This document shows, in pieces, positions 35,834 through 45,751 of a DNA stretch of 64,000 nt. The first letter of the stretch is position 1; every line of letters begins with the position of its first letter. The notes under the pieces were generated by a model that had not been told where the DNA came from, did not search any database, and saw only the letters and a list, made by a program, of their open reading frames with translations. This DNA is from Lachnospiraceae bacterium (lineage in GTDB: Bacteria; Bacillota; Clostridia; Lachnospirales; Lachnospiraceae), in NCBI GenBank assembly GCA_009774175.1, contig VSNG01000012.1, positions 27,410 through 91,409 of the forward strand, read 5' to 3'. A program made the position numbers and the translations under genes.

Positions 35834-38800
35834 CTACATTTTCTGAATAGCGATCGTCACGGTCTCCCCGTTGACATTCCACTCTTTGGACACCGCCAGT
35901 TCTTCTCCCGTGCCGATGCTCTCCGCCAGCACCTTTCCGGCAATCATACTCTCATTCCTTGCCGCGATCTGCGCCACCTTATCGTTGCCGTTGAGGGAAA
36001 CCCTGATATGATCCATCACCTCAAAATCCGCATCCTTTCTCATCGTCTGGATCTTGCTGATGATCTCGTAGACAAAGCCCTCCTCAATAAGCGCCTCCGT
36101 CAGGTTCGTGTCGAGCACCACAGTCACATAATTGTCCGCTTCCGCCACAAATCCTTCCTTCTGGGCCATGTCGATGAGCAGGTCTTCCTCCGCAAGGGAA
36201 ACTTCCACGCCGTCCACGTCGAATTTCAACGCGCCCTCTGCTTTCAGGGTCTCCATCGCTGCGCTGCCGTCCACTGCGGACAGATAAGCCTTAATGCCGC
36301 CAAGCTGTTTGCCGTATTTCGGACCCACCGTCTTAAGCTGGGGCTTGAAGCTGTAAGTCGTAAAGGCCGACACATCATCGGAGAATACAATCTTTTTCAC
36401 ATTCAGCTCGTCTTCAATGATTTCCTGATAGAAATCGTCAAGAACCGACTCCGCTTTCACATACATCGTGCCGATGGGCTGACGATTCTTGATATTGGCC
36501 GTGTTGCGGGCCGCTCTGCCCATCACCACGATCTTAAGAACCTCCTCCATGGAGTCCTCAAGCTTCCTGTCGATCATTCCCTCGTCCGCCGTCGGGAAAT
36601 CGCATAAATGAATACTCTCCGGCGCGTTCTGGTCGATACTGCACACCAGATTGCGATAGATTTCCTCCGTCATGAAGGGAATCATGGGCGCGGCGCATTT
36701 ACAGATGGTCACGAGCGCGGTATAAAGGGTCATGTACGCGTTAATCTTATCCTGCTCCATTCCCTTCGCCCAGAAACGCTCGCGGCTTCTTCTCACATAC
36801 CAGTTGCTCATCTCGTCCACAAAGTTGTCCAGAATCCTCGCCGCCTCAGGGATTCTGTAATTGTCCAGATGATCGTCCACTTCCTTTACGGCCGTGTTCA
36901 GCTTAGACAGCAGCCACTTATCCATAACGGGAAGCTTCTCATAATCGAGACTGTATTTGGTGGCGTCAAAGTTATCAATATTGGCATAGAGCACGAAAAA
37001 GGCATAGGTATTCCAAAGCGTACCCAGGAACTTGCGCTGTCCCTCCTGCACCGCCTTGCCGTGGAAACGGTTGGGCAGCCAGGGTGCGGAATTGATATAG
37101 AAATACCAGCGGATCGCATCCGCGCCGTAGGTTTCCAGCGCTTCAAAGGGATCCACCGCATTGCCCTTGCTCTTGCTCATCTTCTGACCGTTCTCATCCT
37201 GCACATGCCCCAGCACGATCACGTTCTCAAAGGGCGCGCAGTTAAACAGAAGCGTTGACTCCGCCATCAGAGAATAGAACCAGCCGCGGGTCTGATCCAC
37301 CGCCTCGGAGATAAACTGCGCCGGAAACTGGCTGTCGAACAGCTCTTTATTCTCAAAAGGATAATGATGCTGGGCAAAAGGCATGGCTCCTGAATCAAAC
37401 CAGCAGTCGATTACCTCCGGCACTCGCTTCATGGTTCCCTGACACTCGGGACAAGTACAGGTGATTTCATCAATATAGGGCCTGTGCAGCTCCACGGTTT
37501 TCGCCGCCGCATTGCCGCTCATTTTTTCCAGCTCTTCCCGGGAACCGATTGCTTCCATGTGCCCGCAGCCTTCGCACTCCCACACATTTAAAGGCGTCCC
37601 CCAGTAACGGTTACGGGAGATCCCCCAATCCTGAATGTTTTCCAGCCAGTTGCCGAAACGCCCCTCGCCGATAGACTCGGGAATCCAGTTGACCGTCTTG
37701 TTGTTCCGCACCAGATCGTCCCGCACCGCCGTCATTTTGATAAACCACGACTCCCTTGCATAATAGATCAGGGGCGTGTCACAGCGCCAGCAGAACGGAT
37801 AATCATGCTCAAATTTAGGCGCGTCAAACAGTTTTCCTTCCTTGTCCAGATCTTTGATCACTTCCGGGTCTGCCTTTTTCACAAACAGACCGGCGTAAGG
37901 CGTTTCCTCCGTCATGTTACCCTTGCCGTCCACAAACTGCACGAAGGGCAGATCGTACTTACGGCCAACCTGCGCGTCGTCCTCACCGAAGGCAGGCGCG
38001 ATATGCACGATGCCGGTACCGTCCGTCATGGTAACATAGTTGTCACAGGTCACATAGTGGGCTTTCTTTTTCTGTCTCCCGGCCTCCTCGCCAGCACAGG
38101 CAAAGAGAGGCTCGTATTCCTTGTATTCCAGATCCGTGCCCACATAAGTCTCCAGAATTTCGTAAGCAGGTTTATCATCTTCCGAGAGCTTCCCAAGCAC
38201 CGTGTCAAGCAGCGCCTGCGCCATATAATAGGTATAGCCGTCCGCTGCCTTTACCTTAACATAGGTTTCCGACGGGTTCACACAGAGCGCCACATTGGAA
38301 GGCAGCGTCCATGGCGTGGTCGTCCATGCAAGAAAATAAGCGTCCTCTCCCTTCACCTTAAATCTGGCCACGGCGGAGCGTTCCTTCACCGCCTTGTAGC
38401 CCTGCGCCACCTCATGGGAGGACAGAGGCGTACCGCAGCGAGGGCAGTAGGGCACAATCTTAAAACCTTTATACAAAAGTCCCTTATCCCAGATCTGCTT
38501 GAGTGCCCACCACTCGGACTCAATAAAGTCGTCGTGATAAGTCACATAAGGGTCGTCCATATCAGCCCAGAAACCCACCGTGCCGGAGAAGTCCTCCCAC
38601 ATGCCTTTGTATTTCCATACAGACTCCTTACATTTGCTGATAAACGGGTCGAGGCCATACTCCTCGATCTGTTCCTTGCCGTCCAGTCCCAGAAGCTTTT
38701 CCACCTCAAGCTCCACGGGAAGCCCGTGGGTATCCCAACCGGCCTTTCGGGGCACCATACACCCCTTCATGGTGCGGTATCTGGGAATCATATCCTTAAT

Positions 38801-38989
38801 TACGCGGGTCAGCACATGGCCGATATGGGGCTTGCCGTTGGCCGTCGGAGGGCCGTCATAAAAGGTATAGGTGGGACCGTCCTTGCGAGAGTCCATGCTT
38901 TTCTGAAAGATATTGTTCTCTTTCCAGAAAAGGCATACCTCCTTTTCTCTGTCAACAAAATTCAGGTTTGCGTCAACTTTCTGATACAT
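35834..38989 (-). CDS. ileS: Isoleucine-tRNA ligase
   Basis: 1051 aa, start MYQKVDANLNF at 38989 with AAAGGATG spacing 7-8; the ATG at 38998 abuts the ribosome site and is unlikely. Class I signatures: GKPHIGHVL (HIGH) and KMSKSKGNAVDP (KMSKS). The editing domain and the C-terminal tRNA-binding part are present; the Zn cysteines (CEGCGH and CTCPEC) sit inside the catalytic insertion, as in the long eukaryote-like type (IleS2-like) rather than at the C-terminus. IleS2-type enzymes are often less sensitive to mupirocin; this is known for the type, not shown here. Controlled by the T-box leader upstream. Confidence 0.95.
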   Translation of the reverse strand: MYQKVDANLNFVDREKEVCLFWKENNIFQKSMDSRKDGPTYTFYDGPPTANGKPHIGHVLTRVIKDMIPRYRTMKGCMVPRKAGWDTHGLPVELEVEKLLGLDGKEQIEEYGLDPFISKCKESVWKYKGMWEDFSGTVGFWADMDDPYVTYHDDFIESEWWALKQIWDKGLLYKGFKIVPYCPRCGTPLSSHEVAQGYKAVKERSAVARFKVKGEDAYFLAWTTTPWTLPSNVALCVNPSETYVKVKAADGYTYYMAQALLDTVLGKLSEDDKPAYEILETYVGTDLEYKEYEPLFACAGEEAGRQKKKAHYVTCDNYVTMTDGTGIVHIAPAFGEDDAQVGRKYDLPFVQFVDGKGNMTEETPYAGLFVKKADPEVIKDLDKEGKLFDAPKFEHDYPFCWRCDTPLIYYARESWFIKMTAVRDDLVRNNKTVNWIPESIGEGRFGNWLENIQDWGISRNRYWGTPLNVWECEGCGHMEAIGSREELEKMSGNAAAKTVELHRPYIDEITCTCPECQGTMKRVPEVIDCWFDSGAMPFAQHHYPFENKELFDSQFPAQFISEAVDQTRGWFYSLMAESTLLFNCAPFENVIVLGHVQDENGQKMSKSKGNAVDPFEALETYGADAIRWYFYINSAPWLPNRFHGKAVQEGQRKFLGTLWNTYAFFVLYANIDNFDATKYSLDYEKLPVMDKWLLSKLNTAVKEVDDHLDNYRIPEAARILDNFVDEMSNWYVRRSRERFWAKGMEQDKINAYMTLYTALVTICKCAAPMIPFMTEEIYRNLVCSIDQNAPESIHLCDFPTADEGMIDRKLEDSMEEVLKIVVMGRAARNTANIKNRQPIGTMYVKAESVLDDFYQEIIEDELNVKKIVFSDDVSAFTTYSFKPQLKTVGPKYGKQLGGIKAYLSAVDGSAAMETLKAEGALKFDVDGVEVSLAEEDLLIDMAQKEGFVAEADNYVTVVLDTNLTEALIEEGFVYEIISKIQTMRKDADFEVMDHIRVSLNGNDKVAQIAARNESMIAGKVLAESIGTGEELAVSKEWNVNGETVTIAIQKM

Positions 38990-39065
38990 AGCGTTCATCC
39001 TTTCTAATATCTTAACCTCAGATTCCCACGAATGAGCAGCTCGAAATGCTTCGCATTCCTCGCTC

Positions 39066-39399
39066 GCGCAAAAAGCCCCCGTCCCGTAAAAGGACGAGGG
39101 TAAAGTTCTCGTGATACCACCTGTTACGACGTACCGCCATCCGCAAATGGCTATACGGTTCCCGGTAACGGCGGGACGCCGTCAGAGCCTACTGTTTCAT
39201 CCTGCGCTTCCCGGCTTTCGCAAAACAAATGTCATGGAAACGGCTTCCGGCAAGCACGATAAAAGTTCGGTCTGAAACTCAGAAGTGATCTTCCCCCATT
39301 TCCTACTCGTACCGGTCTCGCACCGCCACCGGCTCGCTGCGACTTTTAAAAATCGGGTACTGTCTTCCTCAATGTCTGTACCTATGATAACTGCTTATC
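39066..39399 (-). promoter_or_regulatory. T-box riboswitch leader of ileS
   Basis: Read on the minus strand. Stem I 5' side contains GAGGAAGACAGTA (AGUA motif, near 39358-39372). A GAAGATCA box follows, in which ATC (39289-39287) is a good candidate isoleucine specifier followed by the usual A. The conserved T-box AGGTGGTATCACGAG is at 39122-39108. A terminator stem (39100-39092 with 39084-39076) with a T-run at 39074-39070 precedes the gene. Uncharged tRNA-Ile would favour the antiterminator and switch ileS on. Confidence 0.9.
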
Positions 39400-39428
39400 A
39401 TTTTGGCATTGAAAGGCTGGATTGTCAA
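39400..39428 (-). promoter_or_regulatory. ileS promoter
   Basis: Minus strand TTGACA (39428-39423), 17-nt spacer, CAAAAT (39405-39400). The same promoter occurs in near-identical form at 48905-48933, on the other side of the island. Confidence 0.7.
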
Positions 39429-39430
39429 GA
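39400..39430. repeat. Direct repeat, left flank of the AT-rich island
   Basis: 31 bp beginning ATTTTGGCATTGAAAG and ending ATTGTCAAGA. It matches the copy at 48905-48935 at 28 of 31 positions (differences only at three bases in the centre). It contains the ileS promoter. Confidence 0.8.
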
Positions 39431-39582
39431 AGATTTAGAATTTATTCCTATCATTTTATATTTCTTTTCTCTGTTCGCAAAAAATGTCCGTTAAAATTGT
39501 AAAACAGCCAACAGATGATATTATAAAAGCAACTAATATACGGCACCGCAGCTGTGCCAAAAGCACTAAACAATTCAAAAAA

Positions 39583-40317
39583 TTACTTAATATGATAATT
39601 GTTAATAAAATTATTGACTGAACAACAAATTTTTTTGATTTGAGCTGAATCATAAATAAAAAAATGATCTCCGTCTATTTTTGAATATATTACGCTTTCC
39701 GCATAATTGTTCCAGGATGTCAGGTGATTCATGTTAATGATCGGATCTTGCGTACCGTATAGCACCAGACATGAAACATCCATCTTTCTGAACTCCCCTG
39801 TTTTCTCTACGCACTCGTGAAATATTCTGAAATCGCTTTCAATCGCAGGGAAAAAATAGCTGTTAAAGAAAGCACTGTTTAAAATGTTATCGGGGACTTG
39901 GCGTATCCTGTGCAAAAATTCCTTGATATCCGCTTCTGCCGTTAATGGTATCGAATTGAGACTATCCAATTGATCAGGAGAAAGCATCGCAGCGATAATA
40001 ATGCCCTCAAGCAGAATATTCTTCTTGGCTTTCAAGGATTGTGCAACAAGCCAGGCAATCAAGGCGCCCATGCTGTGTCCAATCAGAAATATTCCCATTC
40101 CCTGAGTATCTTCCACACGGTCAGAAATTTGTCTGGTGACGTCTTCTACTAAATCATTTATATTAGTGCAGGCAGTTTCCCCCCATCGTCCCCAGTGCCC
40201 AGGATATTCTATATTAATTAGTTCAAAATTGATATGGGATTTCCATATATCATAATTTGCCGCGCGACCACCCGCGCAGGGTAACGAAAATAATATTTTT
40301 TTCATTATATTTTTCAC
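39583..40317 (-). CDS. Type II thioesterase (alpha/beta hydrolase)
   Basis: 244 aa. It starts at a GTG that overlaps the previous stop codon (TAGTG). The fold of external thioesterases that clear mis-primed carrier proteins is seen in FSLPCAGGRAANYDIW, INIEYPGHWGRWGE, the nucleophile motif IGHSMGALIAW, the acid in YGTQDPI and the catalytic His in DGDHFFI. It probably hydrolyses stalled or wrong acyl groups from the ACP encoded in the same operon. Last gene of the island operon; a short GC hairpin after it (GGCAC...GTGCC near 39542-39558) lacks a T-run. Confidence 0.85.
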   Translation of the reverse strand: MKNIMKKILFSLPCAGGRAANYDIWKSHINFELINIEYPGHWGRWGETACTNINDLVEDVTRQISDRVEDTQGMGIFLIGHSMGALIAWLVAQSLKAKKNILLEGIIIAAMLSPDQLDSLNSIPLTAEADIKEFLHRIRQVPDNILNSAFFNSYFFPAIESDFRIFHECVEKTGEFRKMDVSCLVLYGTQDPIINMNHLTSWNNYAESVIYSKIDGDHFFIYDSAQIKKICCSVNNFINNYHIK

Positions 40318-41834
40318 TACTGTCTCTTCAAAATTACACTATCGTCTGAAGAGATTTTTATAGATACATTGTCAATTACTCTTTTGTAATTTCTGTCATA
40401 TACTAAGACCTGCATTGGTGACTCTGCTTTGTAATAATTTGTATCTTCAATCAATAATTGTCTGTCTTCCAAGGATATGATACACTGATCCAGACCTCTG
40501 CCGCCATCTTTGCCAATTGCCGTTTCAATCTTCGTATCCCCCGGGGAGGTGAGTAATGCTTCATTTCCTCTCCAAATTCCGATATAATGTTCCATACTCA
40601 TATCTATTCCATATTTTTCAAATAAGCGATTTAGAGGATTTTTTGCAGATAGCCCGTCGGGCATATCGTTTATTGTTATAATGACATTATAGTTGCCATT
40701 TTTTATCCATGAAAACCATTCTGTAAATTCATCCACATTTGGAAGCGATTCTCCGATTTGCTTTGCGTTTAAATGATCTTCAACTGTTATAATCGTATCA
40801 CTGCGCCATTCATTTTGAAATATGGTAAATGATTCATAATCCGAATTCCATCTTGCATACTGCTCGTCATTTCGGTGATCAGGTAATTCATAATGAGAAG
40901 AAATATAATTCATCAGATATTGGGTGTACTTCTCGGCCCCTAAGAAATTCACATGGTTTATGTCTCCAAAATCTGTTTCAAAATCCAGCCCTATTTCATC
41001 ATAATAATGATTAAAATTAACGAAATCATAGCCTCGTTCAGTGATACGCTTTCCAACGGCATTGATTGTCAGCCAATCCTCTTCTGTAATTGCATATGGA
41101 CAACAAATAAAGAGAATCTGTAGATTATTATCATCACAATAATTCAAAAGTTCGTCTAAAGCATTTGCCTGCTGACTGGTCAATTCGCCTATCGTTTCTA
41201 TGACATTCGGCCTTTCAAACGGTACATGCCCGTCGTTGGCGTCAAAACCTTTATCCACATTGTAAATACCGTTTAAATTCCAATATCTCCACTGGTCTTC
41301 ACTCTTTAAGGCGTTTGTATTTGTATGATATTTGATGATATCAAGGTAAAATGATGGGACATCTGTTTCTCTCAGGTCTCGCGAAAAAAGGAAAGAGGAT
41401 ATCCCATTCCACCTTGCTCTCGAAAACACAGGTAAGGAATCTGACCAGTTTCTCAGGGAGGCATCGTCTATTGTTTCTGTAATCATTGGATAGGATCTGA
41501 TATCACACACATATAAAACAGCTTCATTAGATACTCTGCTGTCTTCTATATAGGCTTTCAGCAGATCTGCCTTTGCTGAGGATGTCGCATAATTATATGA
41601 AGTATATCCCTTTTGATTCCATGCTTCTAACGGTTGATAAAATCTTAAAAGATTACTTCCTCCATATAATACAACATCAACATTGCCCTGATTTTTGAAT
41701 CCACATATGTCTTCTTTTGCTTCCTCACCATTACTGCGGAAAATCCATGTCACTTTTTCAAACAGTATACATGAAATCAATAGAAACACAATGAATTCTA
41801 TCATTCGCTTAATTTTAATATTCTTTTCTTTCAT
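40317..41834 (-). CDS. Membrane-anchored SGNH hydrolase-like acyltransferase partner
   Basis: 505 aa from ATG 41834 (AGGAAA site); the longer frame overlaps the MBOAT gene. One N-terminal membrane segment (MIEFIVFLLISCILFEKV) with the rest outside the cell. SGNH-type motifs: block I VVLYGGSNLLRFYQP and block V GDINHVNFLGAEKYTQYL (D-x-x-H). This layout is like DltD or AlgX/AlgJ proteins, which work with an MBOAT protein to add acyl groups to a surface polymer. It directly follows the MBOAT gene. The C-terminal ~150 residues (from about 350) look like an extra domain with an ND-like fold of unknown role. Confidence 0.75.
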   Translation of the reverse strand: MKEKNIKIKRMIEFIVFLLISCILFEKVTWIFRSNGEEAKEDICGFKNQGNVDVVLYGGSNLLRFYQPLEAWNQKGYTSYNYATSSAKADLLKAYIEDSRVSNEAVLYVCDIRSYPMITETIDDASLRNWSDSLPVFSRARWNGISSFLFSRDLRETDVPSFYLDIIKYHTNTNALKSEDQWRYWNLNGIYNVDKGFDANDGHVPFERPNVIETIGELTSQQANALDELLNYCDDNNLQILFICCPYAITEEDWLTINAVGKRITERGYDFVNFNHYYDEIGLDFETDFGDINHVNFLGAEKYTQYLMNYISSHYELPDHRNDEQYARWNSDYESFTIFQNEWRSDTIITVEDHLNAKQIGESLPNVDEFTEWFSWIKNGNYNVIITINDMPDGLSAKNPLNRLFEKYGIDMSMEHYIGIWRGNEALLTSPGDTKIETAIGKDGGRGLDQCIISLEDRQLLIEDTNYYKAESPMQVLVYDRNYKRVIDNVSIKISSDDSVILKRQ

Positions 41835-41859
41835 AAGATAAATTTCCTTTTTTCTCTGC

Positions 41860-43401
41860 CTAAAATCCCTGATAAATGAACTGGCTTGCATCATACCCTG
41901 GACCGTAATATCCATAGATCAGTACGATACCCAGAAGCACAAACCAGATACCCCATCTAAAGGGCAATATCTGTTTTGCGATCCAGCAGCGCGCATATGT
42001 ATGATTTTCTCTCAGGCGTGCTACGATCAACATCATTATAATTCCTATGATAATAATATTAATGTCCATCCAAGTAACGCCGGTGTTTAGGATTGTTTCA
42101 TCAAATAATGTCCACACATTCAGGTTTCCGAGAGCGTGAAAAAGTAGCTTAAATCTGTCTATGGCATTATGGACGCCTGACGATACAAAAAAAACACATC
42201 CAATTGAAAAGATCGCATATGTTCTGCAACATTGCAATAATTTCCAGCTAAATACGTTTCTGTCTATTTGTAGTTTTTCAACGAGCCAATCAATAACGGG
42301 CAACAGCAGTTCACTCATAACAAGAATGATCCAATACCATGCGCTGACGCCAATGATATGTCTTAGAGAGCCATGCCAGGCGCCCATAACAAACCACAAC
42401 GCTCCCATTCCGACTGACCATGGAATGAACTTTGCAATTCTTTTCGAAAAATGCTTTTTTGACCATTTTCCAACCCGGATCATCGGCTTAGATTTCAAAA
42501 TAGGATAATAAACATAATCCTTAGCCCATACGCCCAAGGTGATATGCCATCTTTGCCAGAATTCTTGGTTAGTTCTTGAAAAAAAGGGGTTATTAAAGTT
42601 TTCTGGCATTGTTATATCGAACAGTTCTGCAGAACCCAGGACAATATCTACGCAACCTGAGAAATCTGCATAAATTTCAATAGGATATAAAAAGACGGCG
42701 ATCCATGGCCAGATTCCGGAAAAAACTTCTGTATCCGCCCAGACAGCATTTACGATTACGGCGATACGCTCTGAGACAACGAGTTTTTTAAATAATCCCC
42801 ATACAATTCTTTGTGTTCCGAAACAAAGATTTTTATATCGGAACATATGTTTCTCGTACAGACATTGTAATTGTGAATATTTGCTGATCGGACCTACTGT
42901 GAGTTGAAGAAAAAAAGAAAGAAATAAAAAAAGCTTTAAAGGATTTTTTTCAGGTTTATTTACGCCCCAGTATACATCCATAATATATCCGATTGCCTGC
43001 GCTGTATAATATCCCATCCCAAGCGCGGCTGCTAATTGAAACTGCGGCATATCAATTGCAGGAATTACCCTGTGGAATATTTGAAACGCCCATCCCCAAA
43101 GGGCAGTACCCTTTAATACAAACCAAATCATAATATTAAAAAATATGGAAGCAGCAACAAAACCGAACGCTGTTCCTTTTCTACATTTTTCGTTAATTTC
43201 ACAATCAACAATCAGTCCAGCTATGTATACCAGCAGAGTTGATAACACAAGATATATAATCGTATATGGTGTGGCCGCAAAAAAATAGAAAATAAGACTA
43301 ACGCACAGTAGAATAATCCACTGCACTTTTTTGGGGGATATATAGTATAGAATGACACCTGCTAATAATAACAAAAAGAAACTGAATGATGTTACTGTCA
43401 T
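41860..43401 (-). CDS. MBOAT O-acyltransferase (DltB/AlgI-like), island
   Basis: 513 aa from ATG 43401 (GGAAGA site). Ten or more membrane segments. The family core is clear: MGYYTAQAIGYIMDVYWG, LTVGPISKYSQL, NFNNPFFSRTNQEFWQRWHITLGVWAKDYVYYP (first part) and the catalytic His region FVMGAWHGSLRHII. MBOAT proteins move an acyl group from a cytosolic carrier (ACP or DltC) across the membrane to an acceptor. Its place between ACP/SDR and SGNH genes supports a role as the exporter of this operon. Confidence 0.9.
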   Translation of the reverse strand: MTVTSFSFFLLLLAGVILYYISPKKVQWIILLCVSLIFYFFAATPYTIIYLVLSTLLVYIAGLIVDCEINEKCRKGTAFGFVAASIFFNIMIWFVLKGTALWGWAFQIFHRVIPAIDMPQFQLAAALGMGYYTAQAIGYIMDVYWGVNKPEKNPLKLFLFLSFFLQLTVGPISKYSQLQCLYEKHMFRYKNLCFGTQRIVWGLFKKLVVSERIAVIVNAVWADTEVFSGIWPWIAVFLYPIEIYADFSGCVDIVLGSAELFDITMPENFNNPFFSRTNQEFWQRWHITLGVWAKDYVYYPILKSKPMIRVGKWSKKHFSKRIAKFIPWSVGMGALWFVMGAWHGSLRHIIGVSAWYWIILVMSELLLPVIDWLVEKLQIDRNVFSWKLLQCCRTYAIFSIGCVFFVSSGVHNAIDRFKLLFHALGNLNVWTLFDETILNTGVTWMDINIIIIGIIMMLIVARLRENHTYARCWIAKQILPFRWGIWFVLLGIVLIYGYYGPGYDASQFIYQGF

Positions 43402-43405
43402 AGAC

Positions 43406-44128
43406 TTATCTTCCGCATGTAACTGATATATTCTGTCCATTGATACAATCCGATCCTTCGGACATCAAAAAGCGTATTGTAGGTATAATGTCTGCTATTA
43501 TCAGATTTCTTCCCACTGGACTTAGTTTTGCGTTTTCTCCTATCATATAATCGTGCATATTTTCAATAAATTTTGTTTCTATCAGTGCAGGGGAGATGCC
43601 ATTTATAGAAATTCCCTTTTCTGCATACTCAACGGCGATTGCCTTAACAAGGCCGTATAAAGCCTCTTTCACAATAACATAATCCGCATTATGTTTTGGA
43701 GGCATCCCATTAATGACCATGGAAAGCATTATAACTATTTTTCCGTAACCATTCCTACTCATTTTAGGTAAAAAGCTGCCTAAGATCATAGCCGCAGACC
43801 GCAGTGAAATATGTAATTCCTCTTCAATAACCGCCCATTTTGTTTTGTGAAACTTTCGCGCCTCGTATTTCGATGCGGGCAGATGCAGGATGTGGGTGGG
43901 AACGATACCCTGCTCATTGATCTGGTTTATCAATTCAACGGTGCTATTTTCGCTCGCAAGATTCGCCTGTATGCAATTGACATTTTTATATCGCTTCATG
44001 ATATCCGAGAGCCGGTCATTCATATGATGATAGTGGATAATAATTCGGTCATACGAACATGCCTGATCTTCAGCAACCGCCATGCCAATATCAGAAGACC
44101 CTCCGATTATCAAAAGATTTTTATCCAT
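43406..44128 (-). CDS. SDR family oxidoreductase (ketoreductase-like)
   Basis: 240 aa from ATG 44128 (AGGAA 8 nt upstream). Short-chain dehydrogenase with nucleotide loop LIIGGSSDIGMAVAE, active-site Ser in VIMLSMVING, and the Tyr-Lys pair in ADYVIVKEALYG (Y-x-x-x-K). The C-terminal NGISPALIETKFIENMHDY is typical. It probably reduces a keto or aldehyde intermediate on the ACP, as FabG does; the intermediate is unknown. The gene is tightly packed between ACP and MBOAT (gap 4 bp). Confidence 0.85.
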   Translation of the reverse strand: MDKNLLIIGGSSDIGMAVAEDQACSYDRIIIHYHHMNDRLSDIMKRYKNVNCIQANLASENSTVELINQINEQGIVPTHILHLPASKYEARKFHKTKWAVIEEELHISLRSAAMILGSFLPKMSRNGYGKIVIMLSMVINGMPPKHNADYVIVKEALYGLVKAIAVEYAEKGISINGISPALIETKFIENMHDYMIGENAKLSPVGRNLIIADIIPTIRFLMSEGSDCINGQNISVTCGR

Positions 44129-44146
44129 AGGCAATTCCTGTTTGAC

Positions 44147-44389
44147 TTATTTTCCCATTTCAAGAATAATATCTACCATTTCTCCAACATTTTTCATAGT
44201 AACTACTTTACCCATGGGAATTTTAAAAGAAAATTCCTCCTCCACGGCAACTGCCAGATTAATATGCTCAAAGGAATCCCAATCTTCAATATCATCAGCC
44301 GTTGTCTCATCCTTAACGGTTATGCTTTCATCGTCAAAAACATCCCTAAATACCTGATTTAATCTTTCGTATACTTCTTCTCTTGTCAT
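44147..44389 (-). CDS. Acyl carrier protein
   Basis: 80 aa, acidic. The phosphopantetheine Ser is in DWDSFEHINL (Ser39), with the usual four-helix pattern. It carries the acyl group built by the other operon enzymes. A dedicated ACP next to MBOAT and SGNH genes parallels DltC with DltB and DltD. No phosphopantetheinyl transferase is in the window; the housekeeping enzyme would be needed. Confidence 0.93.
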   Translation of the reverse strand: MTREEVYERLNQVFRDVFDDESITVKDETTADDIEDWDSFEHINLAVAVEEEFSFKIPMGKVVTMKNVGEMVDIILEMGK

Positions 44390-44414
44390 TTCCGTTTCCT
44401 CCCTGTTAGGTTAG

Positions 44415-44837
44415 TTATTTTTTTACGAGTATTTTCATATCAGCAGTAAGCACGGTTTTATTATGCTGATTGGTCATTTTAACCTTTACCAGAATTAAGT
44501 TTAATCCGTCCTGCTTATCTGTGACGGTTCCTGAAATATACAGAAGATCGCCTGCAAAAACAGGTTTTCTAAAACTAATGTTGTCAATGCTGTGAATCAG
44601 GCTGTATTTGCCGGGCAGATATACGCCCGCCAAGGTAGACAGCAATGACGCCGAAAGCATTCCAAAGGATACATGGGAATCGAAATTTCCAACGTCTTTT
44701 GCGAATGCGTCATCCCAGTGTAACGGATTACAGTCGTCTGTCATATTCCTGAAAAGATTTTCCATTTCTACTGTGATCTCTTTAGAAAATCCTTCTTCTT
44801 GTCCGACAACAATTTCTTGATATAAATATTCGTTCAT
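44415..44837 (-). CDS. MaoC-like (R)-hydratase/dehydratase
   Basis: 140 aa hot-dog fold. The hydratase-2 motif is visible: DDCNPLHWDDAFAK (catalytic Asp and His), then SFGMLSASLLSTLAGVYLPG and ISFRKPVFAGDLLYISGTV. It adds or removes water across a C2-C3 double bond of an acyl thioester, fitting a step in building a small acyl unit on the ACP. The start overlaps the transketolase C-part gene by 4 bp. Confidence 0.87.
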   Translation of the reverse strand: MNEYLYQEIVVGQEEGFSKEITVEMENLFRNMTDDCNPLHWDDAFAKDVGNFDSHVSFGMLSASLLSTLAGVYLPGKYSLIHSIDNISFRKPVFAGDLLYISGTVTDKQDGLNLILVKVKMTNQHNKTVLTADMKILVKK

Positions 44838-45751
44838 TTCATTTCTTCCATAATTTTTTGGACTATACTATAGCAATCAAGTTTATTTGCTTCTCTTACA
44901 TTTGCAAGCGTTCCATATCCTTCCGCGAATTTGTCACACAGACCGATTCTGATCAGGGGTATATCTATTCTGTTATCAACCAGTGTATCCGCGATGATAC
45001 TTGACAGGCCGCCAATAATATTATGTTCTTCCACAGTCGCAAGATATTTTGTGCGTTTGGATAGTTCAATAATATTGCTGGCATCAAATGGTTTAATTGA
45101 AACAACATTGACAACGCCGGTGCTGATCCCTTTATCGTTTAATATATGGGCAGCGCTTACCACTTCACCTAAAATACTTCCGGTGGAGAAAATTGTCACG
45201 TCGCAGCCCTCGGATATAATCTCGTTTTTTCCAAAATCTATCGCATGACGCTCTTCAAAAAATTCCTTCTCATGATTCATGCCGATTCGAATATATACGG
45301 GGCCCGTATAGTTGTATGCCAGTTCCAGACAGGCTCCCACTTCATATGGAGTCGCCGGCGACAGGATTTTGATACCTGGTATGGCTCTCAATACAGAAAC
45401 TTCTTCCGTTGTATGATGCGTTGGTCCGAGTGAACTCCACGATAATCCACTACCCATTCCAACAATCTTTACATTTAAATTTTGAAAACAGATATCATCC
45501 CGAATAAATTCCAACGCTCTGTAAACCAGAAAAGCGCCCGATGTGTATACAAATGGAATGTACCCTGTAGTGGCAAGTCCGGCTGCTGCCGCCACCATGT
45601 TTTCCTCTGCTATACCAAAATTAAATATTTGTTTTGGGAAATTATGGCGAAACATTTCATCATATCCCGTTCCGCTATCCGCAACCAAATGTAAAATCCT
45701 TTTGTCCTTCTCGGCCAGTTGCATTAGCCTGCTTATATATATACTCTGCAT
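44834..45751 (-). CDS. Transketolase-like, C-terminal part
   Basis: 305 aa. It has the pyrimidine-binding and C-terminal domains of a split transketolase (RFIRDDICFQN region, FNFGIAEENMVAAAAGLATTGYIPF with the conserved Glu, HTTEEVSVLRAIPGI, ATVEEHNIIGGLSSIIAD). Together with the next gene it forms one TPP-dependent enzyme. Split transketolases in secondary or surface-polymer clusters move a two-carbon ketol unit; the acceptor here is unknown. The start codon overlaps the stop of the N-terminal gene by one base. Confidence 0.88.
   Translation of the reverse strand: MQSIYISRLMQLAEKDKRILHLVADSGTGYDEMFRHNFPKQIFNFGIAEENMVAAAAGLATTGYIPFVYTSGAFLVYRALEFIRDDICFQNLNVKIVGMGSGLSWSSLGPTHHTTEEVSVLRAIPGIKILSPATPYEVGACLELAYNYTGPVYIRIGMNHEKEFFEERHAIDFGKNEIISEGCDVTIFSTGSILGEVVSAAHILNDKGISTGVVNVVSIKPFDASNIIELSKRTKYLATVEEHNIIGGLSSIIADTLVDNRIDIPLIRIGLCDKFAEGYGTLANVREANKLDCYSIVQKIMEEMK

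Noticed and set aside
39456..39653. Hydrophobic 65-aa minus-strand frame overlapping the thioesterase end
   Set aside because: It overlaps a well-supported gene, has no ribosome site and looks like a chance product of AT-rich sequence.
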